A stretch of DNA of 64,000 nucleotides, from contig OY992833.1 of assembly GCA_963921425.1 (NCBI GenBank), positions 4,528,501-4,592,500 on the forward strand, in the 5' to 3' direction. The notes under the pieces were generated by a model. It did no database searches, had not been told where the DNA came from, and worked only from the letters and a program-made list of their open reading frames with translations. Below, piece by piece: positions 11,861-22,340 of the stretch; positions within the stretch are counted from its first letter, which is position 1; each line of letters opens with the position of its first letter. The position numbers and the translations under genes are program-made. Source of the DNA: Dryas octopetala. Its lineage: Eukaryota > Streptophyta > Magnoliopsida > Rosales > Rosaceae.

Positions 11861-13540
11861 TGTTAGTTTCTAGGATTTGATATATTGGCTTTTTCCTTGT
11901 CAAAATCATTGTATTTATTTTTAATTATTCACTCACAAGCTCTAGGCTAGAATTAAGAATAAGATCAATTGTATTGAAGAAGTCAAAAATGAAGTTACAA
12001 TGCAAAAAGATCCAAGGTATACTGCACTTCATGCATTTCATGAGAAAAACAGTTTTTTGTCTATTTGACTAGTCATTCACTGAACATAAGGACAATGTTC
12101 TTCACGTACAATGGTTAACACTTAAATGACAATCACTTCAGTGGGGCCATTTCAGGTTTTGCTTCTTAAAGCCCATTTCATTTAAAACTCATTTTCTGTT
12201 TTTCTAAACATACATGTGCACAGCACATGATTTGGTTCCTTCACTGAATCATCAGATCAGATCTTGCTTCTCATTATTTTCACGCCACTCACTCTCACAC
12301 CTCAGCACTATTCATCATTTTCTCCATTTCTGAATTTTGCAAAATAAAGAAATATCTAATTTTACAACTCCTCATTCCTATTCTTATCAATACTAGGATA
12401 CCTCTCTAGAACAAAAAGAATATACCCTTGATTTGTCTCTTGTGGACAACCATTGATTGGCTTCCACGTGGCTTGGGCAAACACGGTGAGGGTGTGTGTG
12501 TGGTGTATGGGTATATGGGTGTATCGGTTCAGTTTTTCTTTGTGGGTTGATAAACATAATTTTCTATAGGTATTCTTACTGCGTTTCAGCTTGGGTAATT
12601 TGTGTGAGTGCTCATCCTTTTTCAAGTAAGAAAATGCTTTTGATTTTCAAAAACTAAATGATTTTCTTAACTTGTTTTTCCTCTAAAATCTGAATGGATT
12701 TGAGTGTTGTTCTACATTTTTTCACATATTCATAAACACTTTCATTTAGATTTTTAGATTAAGGATTCGCCATTAGCCTTTTCATGTCTCTTGCTTGAGA
12801 AGGCTGATTTTTATAGAATCCAAATTTGCATATCATTTCATAGCATTATCATTGAAATCCACTTGCTTGGGTGCGATCGGTGCCGTACGTTGAAGAGCTC
12901 AAGGAGGAGCTGCCAACGACATGAATGATTGATTGCTGGCTTCAAGGTGTTTGCACAAGGATGCACAATGGTAAGAAGCTGCCACTTAGTATTAGGACTA
13001 GAGTGATTGAGCTTATTGTGTGATTGCTTGTATTGAAACCCTTGATATTGGATTGCTTGGTCAGCTGGAAAAGACCCCCAGTTTTTAACCGTTAGTGGTT
13101 TTGTGGGTGAACAATCTTATGTCTTGTTTGTTGTTCATTTCTATTTTGTTCCTTATTATTAATTTGGAAATTATATCACAAGATCGCACACTCCACTTTA
13201 GCATGTTAACTTAACATTTTGAATTCTAAATGAAAGTTGGATAATATGCTCACACACCACTTTAGTTGTTGATAGCATTGGGATGCCTACATTGATGGAT
13301 CCTTTGAGTGCATAGGTTTTCACTCAATCCTTGGGTGTGTTTGATTTGTGTTGGTTACATAAGTTAATTTTTGATTTACAAGTCAAACTGTGTTTTCAGA
13401 TTTTAAACACTGTATCGTCAGAATTGTGTCTGCTTGATTAGTCTCTGGATGATCATATAAAACAAAAATTGGGGTCTGATTACTAACAGTTGATTTATTC
13501 AAGTTAATTAGGTAGATAAATCACCTAAGACAAACTTTTA
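11861..13540 (+). repeat. 3' long terminal repeat of the Sirevirus-like copia element
   Basis: 1680 bp, starting TGTTAG. The expected terminal CA has become TA. It is followed by the GCACC duplication. Differences from the 5' LTR are mostly transitions, as expected after long silencing by cytosine methylation. Confidence 0.92.
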
Positions 13541-13545
13541 GCACC

Positions 13546-13735
13546 TAAAAACCTAAAATACCCTTACTCATGTGCCTAATGTGCTATTTTCGTTGGATAA
13601 AATTGACGAAATTATGAATGTTTCCTTGAATTACAATCATTATGAAACTACATAAACTAAATTGGCATGCTTGTAACTACAAGGACCAAAGTGAAACTTG
13701 ACCCAAACTACAGGGACCATAAATGAAATTTTGGC
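13546..13735. mobile_element. Right arm of the MITE split by the copia element
   Basis: Inverted partner of 3485-3677. It contains CCCAAACTACAGGGACC and ends GAAATTTTGGCT. Joining the two arms across one GCACC copy restores a symmetric element. Confidence 0.75.
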
Positions 13736-13773
13736 TATGTATGTATGTATGTATAATATTTAGTAACCAGTTA

Positions 13774-14162
13774 GTTCAAATACTAACCAGTTAGTAACTT
13801 AATAAGAAGCTAACCACATTTTATGGCCCACTACTATTTTGTCTCAAAATCCTAACTATTCATCTTTTATGGGTCCCACTTCAAAAATCATTTTTGAAAA
13901 AAATCAACCAAATTAGAAATCATTTAAACATTTAATTACCATTACAATCATTTCAATCTTTTATCAAAAAATTGTGTTCCTCTATTTATTATATCACAAT
14001 TAGATGATTAATTATTTCCAATTTAGTTAATTTTTTGCAAAAATGATCTTTGAAGTGAGACCTAGAAAATGGATAGTTCAAATTATGAGTTTACATCATA
14101 TAGTGAGCTCAAAAGACTGGTTACGATCTTATTATTAAGTTACTAACCAATTAACTTTTGAG
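13774..14162. mobile_element. MITE with long inverted repeats, family unassigned
   Basis: The left half carries ACCAGTTAGTAACTTAATAA and TCCCACTTCAAAAATCATTT. The right half carries the inverted forms (TTATTAAGTTACTAACCAA and AAATGATCTTTGAAGTGAGA). Imperfect pairing continues over about 180 bp on each side with an AT-rich centre. It has no coding capacity. Exact ends and target duplication were not resolved. Confidence 0.65.
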
Positions 14163-15229
14163 TGTTCCTATATATTTTTTTTCTTGTGTATGCATTTTGT
14201 TGCTAGTGGCAAACTATGTGATTCAAGTGTTAGGAATTGTGGATAAAAACCTATTGCTCTAGCATTGAGGATATTATAAGTAAAATGTTTTCTTACATAA
14301 ATTTCTTGAGATAGAAGGAAATATAAATTTTATATCCCCACTCTAGCTGCCCTTCCTTAACAAGATGGCTCGGAGCAAGCAAAGTCTTACACTATATACT
14401 ATGCTATGATATTTGATAGTGCAGAAGGGGAACTTTTGCACTTATGTTAATGTAAGATTTTTTCAATAAAAATTTGGAGTAAATACCAACTGCCAAAAAA
14501 TTTCACTTAAACAATGGGTAAAGGTTTTTATTTTATAGAGTTTAGATACTAAGCAAATGATGCACAAATCGTTTGGGACCACATATCTAATCAGAGCAAC
14601 AAGCATTTGAATATTGGGCCAGTGTTCGACTGCTGTATTTCTTTATTTATACTCGCAAGTATACGAGTCAACGTAGTGTAGACGTATAAAGATGAGGTTG
14701 ATCCCACGAGGATTGTTTGGAAATGAGTTGTTTAAACTGATTTAAAGCTAACCTAGTTTAAAAAGTTTGGATGGTTAAATAAATAAAAAGAAAAAAGAAA
14801 ATGCAATAAATCTTAAGGAAAAATACTAAATATATAACAAATTAAAGGGGTGGAATTTAGACAGTTATAAAATGTATCAAGATAATGCATTCCACACCAC
14901 CATATAACAACCCTAGAAAATATCTAACAAATTCCCAAAATAGAGAGTACCAAAAATCAATTTGATACTCTCTCCAAGGATATTTCTATTTGAATCACTT
15001 TTATGGTATTTCTTTGTCTTGCTTAAGGATGAACAAATCCTAAGCATTCCAAGTGAACCAAATCTAAGGAACTATAAGGAATCAAAAGTATTTGCTTTGG
15101 AAATTAATAGACTAAGCATACCAAGCATAACTCTTTTACGGTAAGATCTTGTTTTGCTTAGAAATTAGAAACTCTAAGCATCCCAAGTGCCCCAACTCTA
15201 AGGAACTACTAGAAATCAAAGAGCTTTGT
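14163..15229. other. Non-coding; one repeat-like block
   Basis: No gene is seen. The block at about 14650-14730 (ACTCGCAAGTATACGAGTC, then GATCCCACGAGGATTG) resembles a dispersed plant repeat I have seen in intergenic DNA, but I cannot name its family. Around 15020-15215 a short segment with AAGCATnCCAAGTG is repeated imperfectly three times. Confidence 0.35.
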
Positions 15230-15839
15230 ATTCACTACTAAAAAATTGGCCATCAGCCACCGTCCACATCTGTGGGCTTTGCCCAATTTTCTCACTGTTA
15301 TCCATGTCTATCCCATCTAGCTACGGAACAGCTACTAATATTGGGTTGGTGGCTAGTACTTGGGTGGGTAAAGCTTATTCACTCACAATATATTGTTGGA
15401 AAATGGTGGGATAATTTGTTGACTTTTTACCATCCCAACAAATATAAAATAATCACAATGCTTTGTAAGTTGTGTAAATCATTATACTCACTATCTCAGT
15501 ATCCGTGGGATATTTAACATTTTTTTAATAATATAATATTTTTGTTGATGAAATGGAGGCAATTTTGTTCACATTGCTTGAAGCCATTGTTACAAACTTA
15601 CAATGCTATTCCATTCCTCTTCCAACTGTATCATGTCCTGCAACACAAACAATACAACAAACATTGGAATGCTACTTTAGTAAAAACTTTCTGTCCAATT
15701 GGATAAACTTTTTTTTCCCATCTTTCTCATTTAGTCTCTCATTGTTTCGATACCAAGAAAAGACTAAAAAAATCTCACCAAATGAAAAATCAACATCCAA
15801 AAAGATAAAAAACACAATAAATGAATAAGTTGAGAACGC

Positions 15840-16030
15840 TCACTTTGCAGACACTGATCTCGACTCCTTGATGCTTCACAGACTTTGGCACTATATCGGA
15901 AACTTCCTCCGCTTTCAGCCTCTTTCCCTTTTTCTCACCCAACACTTCGTCGTCCTCTCTTCTCTGCATCTTTGCCTTATCTTTCTTATTCTTCCATCTC
16001 TCTCTGCCTCCACAGATCAAAAAGCAATAA
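15840..16030 (-). other. Possible second captured exon, unidentified
   Basis: On the minus strand this part of the CACTA element is open, lysine/glutamate rich and ends (VKHQGVEISVCK) directly before a good splice donor (AAA|GTGAGC, near 15847). That looks like coding sequence rather than transposon filler. I do not recognise the source gene. It could come from the same or a different donor gene as the importin piece. Confidence 0.35.
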
Positions 16031-16095
16031 AATGGCTAAAATTACTAACCCCCAATTCGAATCAAAACCCAAATTGCACCATTAGATTACCTTCT

Positions 16096-16345
16096 TTAAT
16101 AGGGCGGTTCGTCTGGAGGATTTCTTCCTGATCTCTTCTGGAGGATTTCTTCATGATTTCTTCTGGAGGATTTCTTCCGGATCTCTTCACGGCGCTTCTT
16201 CTGGAGTTGTTCTTCTCTGCGGTTCTTCCTGTTCTCGACCATGTTGTCCTCCTTTCGCCTCCGGTCCTCCTCGATCCGCATCCACAGCCACCTTGTACTT
16301 GTTCCGGCGAACATCGGCCCTCACGTTTCGCCTCAACGACATCGT
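16096..16345 (-). pseudogene. Captured importin-alpha N-terminal exon (IBB domain fragment)
   Basis: Minus-strand translation from the ATG at 16342 gives MSLRRNVRADVRRNKYKVAV, closely matching the start of plant importin-alpha, the nuclear-import adaptor. After about 24 residues a 1-nt shift is needed to continue into EDNMVENRKNRREEQLQKKR, the basic half of the importin-beta-binding domain. The shifted frame then runs into a degenerate 20-odd-bp repeat encoding KKSSRRN-like residues, ending at a possible donor (GAAG|GTAATC near 16095). Only the IBB part is present, with no armadillo repeats, and it lies wholly inside the CACTA element. I infer transduplication of a first exon, now broken. Confidence 0.85.
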
Positions 16346-16695
16346 TCCCTTCAATGAAAACCTGAAACCCTAGGAGAGAGAGAGAGAGGGAGAGGGATAG
16401 AGTTTTAGAGTAGAGAGAGGAAGAAGGATAGAGTTTTAGAGCAGAGAGAGAGGAAGCGATGTGGACTCGGAAGTTGGGACTTGGAGAGTGGAAAGGATCA
16501 CCCATCTTTGGGTGTTGTGCATTTGGGTAAATTAATCCCACTGCCAGGCTTTGGTCCATCAAACGTCAATCTCATCTCTTTTATCCCAAGTAAATTACTT
16601 TTATATATATTATAAATAATAAACAAGCTATTTATAAATAAAAATTATTATATTATATCATAATAAATTAATTGTTTTATTTATAGGCATAGAGA

Positions 16696-18043
16696 CAAGG
16701 AGTAAAATTTCGGTTTTGAGGAAATTTTCGATGGAAATTTCGACGGAAATTTTCGTGGAAATTTCGATTAAAATTTCGATTTCGACAAAATTAGATAAAA
16801 ACGACCGAAATTGCTATCAAAACACAGAAATTTTGAATGAAACTTGACCATATGCTTATTTAACATATTATTTACTGTATTGATAAAAAACATTGAAAAA
16901 AACTAAATTATATAGTAGGTTTTATGTAATATAAGATGAATATAATGCGCGCTGGTGGTAAATACTGTTAAAAAAATGGGTCACTAATTAATAATTATAT
17001 AAATAACACCTCACATTTGCTCAATCTGACCTATGTACCCCATTGTAAACTCTATTATTTTATTAATCTTCAAATCCAAATACTAACTTGATGTGTAGCC
17101 TGTGTTATGTCTTTTTTCGTTTTTTAACTAATATACCATATTATGTCTTTTTTATAATTTATGTTTACAATTAAACGAAACATCAAAATGACCAAATCAA
17201 ACCCCAAATAAAATCTTAAACCTTTTTTTTTCTTTCCAATTGCCTAAAAACTCAAAATCTCAATCTACCTTAAAAAAAAAAAAAAAAAATTCTTTCCTTT
17301 CTTTTTTTCCTCTTCTTTTTTTTTCCCTTTTCTTTTCTTTTTTTTCTTTTCTCTTCTTTTTTTTTCTTTCCTTTTCTTTTCTTTTTTTTTTCTTTTCTCT
17401 TCTTTTTTTTTTCTTTTCTTTCCTTTTTTTTTTTTCCTTTTCCTTTCTTTTTCTCTTCTTTTTTTTTCTTTCCCTTTTCCTCTTCTTCCCAGTTCCCCCG
17501 TGATTCACGCCTATACACCTACCCCACTCATTCTCTCTCTTCTCTCTCCTCCCTCTCTATTTTTTTTTTCTTTTTCTTCTTTTTCTTCTTCTTCTTTCCT
17601 TCTTCAGTTCTTCCTCCCCCTGCCCCCGTGACTAACCAGACCTCTTCCTTTTTTTTTTTCTTTCCTTCTTCAGTTCTCATCTTCTCTTTCTCTCTCCTAG
17701 TCCCTCACTCCCTCCTCCTCCATGTTCTCTTCTCTTTGCTCCCTCTCCCTCTCCCTTCTCGATCTCCCTCTCTCCCTCCCCAGATCTCTTCTCTCCCTCC
17801 TTCGACGGCGCGCGCGGCTCTGCCTCTCCCTCCGGCGATGGTGACGGCGGCGGCTCTGCCTCTTTCCCTCCGGTCTCAGCCTCCCCTCTCTCTCTCCGGT
17901 CTCTACATCGAAAATTTGGCCGAAATTTCGAAGATTTCGGAAAATTTCGACGAAATTTCGGTGAAATTTTTCGAAATTTTTCGAAATTAATTTGGTATGG
18001 TGTTAAAATTTCCATACCCCTAAAAAACGAAATTTTACTCCTT
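16696..18043. mobile_element. Mutator-like element nested in the CACTA element
   Basis: The terminal repeats AAGGAGTAAAATTTCG and CGAAATTTTACTCCTT are perfect inverted copies. They are flanked by a perfect 9-bp duplication GCATAGAGA (16687-16695 and 18044-18052). Subterminal regions on both sides are dense in GAAATTTCG motifs. The middle is a long polypyrimidine tract (17222-17600) and a GC-richer segment (17640-17910) that may be a gene fragment of unknown origin. No transposase is present. A second inverted copy lies at 18552-21478. Confidence 0.85.
17222..17600. repeat. Polypyrimidine (T/C) low-complexity tract
   Basis: Almost uninterrupted T with scattered C on the plus strand, preceded by about 18 A residues near 17271-17289. 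Open frames here on both strands translate to phenylalanine-rich or lysine/arginine/glutamate-rich low complexity and are not genes. Confidence 0.9.
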
Positions 18044-18551
18044 GCATAGAGATGATTTATCCATGAGATCTATTCTTACATACAATAGGTGGGAGGTGGG
18101 TTCTTTAAACTAAATCAAGGCTATTGCATTGACTTAGTAGAACTTACTCACTAATTTTTATCTATGACTAAAAATGTGTTACTATTGGCCAATTTTTTTG
18201 TAGTGATTTATGAATTTAAATACCAATGATACATGGCATCAAAGGTGAAAGGTTATGTCTTTCCTATTTAATAAACCAAGATTTATGTGAAAATTTAAGA
18301 ATAACTAAGGAATTTGTTGAAACAAATTTCTAGAATTTAACCATGGTGGTGTGTCCTCCTCAACTTTGATGAGAAGGATTAGAAACTCACCATAGTGGAT
18401 TTCTTGCTAAAAATAAAAGACATAAGATAAATAAAGTAAAATAAAAGAAGAACAAGAGAAGAGAGAAAATAAATAATAAACTAAAGACTCATAATAAATT
18501 AAATAAATAAACTAAAGACTCATATTAAAATAAATAAAAGGTGCTTACAAC

Positions 18552-19423
18552 CATGGAGTAAAGTTTCAAAAATTTCAACAAAAATTTCGCTTTTTTGGAT
18601 ATGAAAATTTTAACACGAAACCAACAAGATTTAGTCAAAATTTCAATAATTTCACTGAAATTTCAAACGCAAGATACATTGAGCTCAGACACAATTTCGC
18701 GAAATTTCTCCAAATTTTGCACGCTGTGGTGGTCCAATGGATGATCGAAGACTACCAGCATGCTTAGATCATCGAGGGGAAGGAGACCTAGGTGGTGGTG
18801 GGTCGTGAAGCCGTCGGAGGAGACCCATGAGTCTGAACTGGGTATCAAATTATGGGATTTTTTTGGGTAAAACTTAGCACATGGGGATGAAGAGGGAGAG
18901 GAGGCGAGTCTGGGGAGACCAAAACCACCCTCATCGGCTGCCAAACGTGCCCTCACACATGGGAGACATTGACAGCGAAGGTGAGAGTTGCAGAGAGAGA
19001 AGAGAGCTCAGCTTAGGAGAGAGAGTGCGTGAGTGAGAGAATGATTGAGGACAAAGAAAAGAAATCAGAATATAAAATCTGATTTTGGATTTTTAAAACC
19101 CTTGGGGTGCAATTTTACAAAATTGCCCCTAATTTCACACGTCTGTAAAACTCAAACCGTAACTCCGATTCATGAACAGTTTGTGTATAAGTTCGTTGGC
19201 TCGACACCTGTCCAACGAATCCAAGTTCGAAACCAAAAGCCCATTAAATCAAAAAGTCAATTTTGGGTCAAAACTAATTAAAACGAAAATTATAAATTAA
19301 CTCAAAACATTTTATTTCTCAAATAAATTTCCAAAATATTTAAAATACTTTTCAAAATAAAACTTCGAAAAGTACGAGGTCTCACAAAAAATTACATGGG
19401 GTGATTAATCTTCGCAGTACACC
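18552..19423 (-). mobile_element. Second copy of the Mutator-like element, outer part (left of the solo LTR)
   Basis: It starts CATGGAGTAAAGTTTC, corresponding to the inverted right end of the element at 16696-18043, with the same GAAATTTCG-rich subterminal zone and TATGAAAATTTTAACAC block. The internal part (about 18690-19020) is GC-richer than its surroundings and differs from the first copy. The part at 19130-19395 resembles 25050-25200 and looks like a piece of another repeat. The copy resumes after the solo LTR at 21087. Confidence 0.7.
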
Positions 19424-21086
19424 TGAAAATTTGTATTAGGTGATTTATCCACTTAATAAACTTGATTAAATTCACTGTCAGTGATCGGACCCCAATTTTT
19501 GTTTTATATGATCATTCAGGAACTAGTCAAACCGACACAACTTTGACGATGCAGTAACTAAAATCTGAAACTCAAGATTGAGTTGTAAAACCAAAGCAAC
19601 TTCAGTAAATACCACAAGTCAGAACACACCAAGGAATTGCATGACAACCTATGCACTCAAAGGATCCATCAATGTAGGCATCTCAGTGCTATCAACAACT
19701 AAAGTGGTGTGTGGGCAGATTTGTCAAACTTTCATTTAGCATTCATGGTTTAAGTTAACATGCTAAAGTGAAGTGTGTGATCTTGTGAAGTTATTTACAG
19801 ATTAATAATCAGCAACACATAGAAAACAAACCACAAACAAGGCACAAGATTGTTCACCCAGAAAACCACTAACGGTTAAAAACTGGGGGTCTTTTCCAGC
19901 TGACCAAGCTATCCAATATCTAGGGTTTCAATACAAGCAATCACACAACAAGCTCAAACACTCTAGTCCTAGTACTAAGTGGCAGCTGCTTACCATTGTG
20001 CATCCTTGTGCAAACACCTTGAAGCTAGCAATCAATATTCATGTCGTTGGCAGCTCCTCCTTGGGCTCTTCAACACACAACACCGATTGCTCCCAAGCAA
20101 GTGGATTCAATGATATGGATGAGAAATGATGTGCAAATCTGGATTCTATAAAAATCGGCCTTCTAAAGCAAGAGACATGAAAAGGCTAATGGAGAATCCT
20201 TAACCTAAAAATCTAAATGAATGTGTTTATGAATATGTGAAAAGATTTTTAACAGCACTCAAACCCATTCAAATTTTAGATGAATAACAAGTTAAGAAAA
20301 TCATTTAGTTTTTGGAAATCAAAAGCATTTTCTTACTTGATAAAGGATGAGCACTCTCCCAAAATACCTAAGCATCAACACACGAAAATGCCCACTAAAA
20401 TTATGCTCATCAACCCCCTCAAAAAAGTCTGAACCGATACCACATATAGCCGTACACCAACACACATCATTCCCATGTTTGCCCGAGCCACGTGGAAGCC
20501 AATCAATGGTTGTCCACAAGAGACGAATAAAGGACATATTTCTTTTGTCCTAGAAAGGTATCTTAGTATTGCTAAGGATAAAAATGAGGAGCTGTAAAAT
20601 CAAATATTGCTTTATTTTGCAAAAATCAGAAATGGAGAAGATGATGAATAATGCTGAGGTGTGTGTGAGTGAATGGCATGAAAGGATGAGATGCAATCAT
20701 ATCTGATTTCGGTGAGGGAAAGCAAGTCATGTGCTGTGCACATGCATGTTTAGAAAAACAGAAAATGAGCTTTCAATGAAATGAGCTTTAATAAGCAAAA
20801 CCCGAAATGACCCCAATGCAATGACTGTCACATAAGTATCAGCCACTGTACGTGAAAAACATTGTTTTTATGTTTAGTGAATGACTAGTCAAATAGACAA
20901 AAAAACTGTTATTTTCATGAAATGAATGAAGTGCAGTATACCTTGAGTCTTTGTTCATTCTTGACTTCTTCAATACAACTGATCTTGTCCTTAATCTAGC
21001 CTAGAGCTTGTGAGTGATTAAATAAAATTAAATACAATAATTTTGACAAGGAAAAAAGCCAATATATCAAATCCTAGAAACTAACA
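19424..21086 (-). mobile_element. Solo LTR of the Sirevirus-like family
   Basis: 1663 bp, homologous along its length to the LTRs at 3678-5365 and 11861-13540 but inverted. It begins TGAAAATTTG, ends CTAACA, and is flanked by a perfect 5-bp duplication ACACC (19419-19423 and 21087-21091). No internal region or second LTR is present. It therefore arose by LTR-LTR recombination after insertion into the Mutator-like copy. Confidence 0.9.
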
Positions 21087-21478
21087 ACACCTACTCTACA
21101 CATGAGAATACTGAAGACAGTAAACATTTTGAACCTCATAGAAGCTCTATGTGGTACTGATTACTTATATAATTCATGATGCAATATATAAAGTGTAAAA
21201 AGTTATATAAATAAAATTGAGGTGTACATGTGTTCAATAAAATTGAGGTAATTATTAATTAGTGAACCATTTTTATTTAACAGTATTTGCCTCTAACACA
21301 CATTATACTCATTTTATATCACATGAAACCTACTATATAGTTTGGTTTTTTCCATGTTTTTTTTATCAATGTAGTAGATAATATGTTAAATAAACATATG
21401 TTAAAGTTTCATTCAAAATTTCTGTATTTTGATAGCAATTTTCATTGTTTCTGTCTAATTTTTGTCGAAATCGAAATT
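21087..21478 (-). mobile_element. Second copy of the Mutator-like element, inner part (right of the solo LTR)
   Basis: From about 21235 to 21478 the sequence is the reverse complement of about 17005-16768, for example GTTTCATTCAAAATTTCTGT and TTTTGATAGCAATTTTC. The last 70 bp, including the terminal inverted repeat, are absent, so this end is truncated. Confidence 0.75.
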
Positions 21479-21790
21479 GCCATCAAATTCCGAAAGCTCA
21501 TCGGAGGCAAATGCATCTCGGATCTAGTCACAAAGTTCTCAGAATTAGAAATCGCAACCTCCTGCCCAGCAACATCCACAATTACGTCACCTGCAGGATC
21601 AACAGCATTGGAGGTCCGAAACCTCTTGGAACCCACAGAATCAGCCAACCCACTACCCTCTGAAGGACAGAGGGCAGAGAAAACGAACATCGGAGCAGCG
21701 TCTGCCACCATGTGAGGCGATTAATGGTCAAAAAACGCGAAAAAGTCAGGTAAGCAAAGGCGCGTAGGGCGTGTTCCAAAATCGCCAGCC
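21479..21790 (-). other. Coding-like fragment of unknown origin
   Basis: Homology to the Mutator-like copy stops here and composition changes to GC-richer sequence with an open minus-strand frame (21711 down to about 21480). The translation is mixed and gene-like (for example SNAVDPAGDVIVDVAGQEVA) rather than low complexity. I do not recognise a family. It may be a captured gene piece or a fragment of a retroelement polyprotein. Confidence 0.3.
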
Positions 21791-21914
21791 ACGTTGCTTT
21801 TCTTGAAAACTACTTCTGTCTCATTATTTTTTCGTAGTTGTTAAGAACAAATTTTTCATTTACAAAACTAACATCAAAACCTTCTAATTTTGTTATAATA
21901 TACACCAAGCTAGT

Positions 21915-22247
21915 GCCCAAAAAAGACACTTTTGGTCCCTATAGTTTCAGTCATTTTCTACTTTCGTGCTGTATTTCATAACCATTGTAATCAATTGTTA
22001 AACTTGTCTATTTTGAAGATAAATATCCTATGTGGCACACACATGTTTAGCTTGTGTATGAGCATTTTCATCTTGAATAAACAGGGTTAACCGTGCCATG
22101 TGGGATTTATGTCTTCAAAATAGACAGGATTAACTTTTTGGACTAGATTTCAATCGTTATGAAATACATAACCAAAATTTCAAAAACATAAACTATATGA
22201 CGAAAGTGAAAAATGACAAACTATGGGGACCAAAATGTAATTTGGCC
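21915..22247. mobile_element. MITE of the GGTCCC(T)ATAGTTT family
   Basis: The left arm has TTTTGGTCCCTATAGTTTC and TTTTCTACTTTCGT. The right arm has the inverted forms ACGAAAGTGAAAAATGACAA and CTATGGGGACCAAAATG, ending GGCC. Inner paired blocks include TCTATTTTGAAGATAAAT and the inverted TTATGTCTTCAAAATAGA. The total is about 333 bp without coding capacity. It is a relative of the MITE split by the copia element. Confidence 0.75.
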
Positions 22248-22340
22248 TATAATATATATGTATTCTAATATTATTACTAAGTCTACTGCATATATATAGA
22301 AGCATGAGCAAAACTTCATTTTTTATATGTAAGTGTTTGT

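Larger units (their letters stand above)
3678..13540 (+). mobile_element. Ty1/copia LTR retrotransposon, Sirevirus-like, full length but decayed
   Basis: Two long LTRs (3678-5365 and 11861-13540) flank a 6.5-kb interior and begin TGTTAG. The element is bounded by a perfect 5-bp duplication GCACC (3673-3677 and 13541-13545). The primer binding site TGGTATCAGAGC (initiator tRNA-Met) lies just after the 5' LTR. Gene order is gag, protease, integrase, reverse transcriptase, RNase H, which is copia type. Long LTRs, an extended gag with coiled coil after the zinc knuckle, and a cluster of polypurine motifs before the 3' LTR point to the Sirevirus lineage. Many stops and frameshifts show it is no longer autonomous. 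Over the first 215 bp the LTRs differ by about 8 substitutions, almost all transitions, plus one 8-bp indel. Confidence 0.93.
15233..18205. mobile_element. Non-autonomous CACTA (En/Spm) element carrying a captured gene piece
   Basis: The left end is CACTACTAAAAAATTGGCC. The right end is GGCCAATTTTTTTGTAGTG, an imperfect inverted copy. Flanks are a perfect 3-bp duplication ATT (15230-15232 and 18206-18208), diagnostic for CACTA elements. No transposase is present. The interior holds a host-gene fragment (importin-alpha IBB exon, minus strand, about 16160-16342) and a separate Mutator-like element inserted later (16696-18043). Confidence 0.85.

Noticed and set aside
17240..17518. Open frames on both strands in the polypyrimidine tract
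   Set aside because: They encode only Phe/Leu/Ser or Lys/Arg/Glu runs imposed by base composition.
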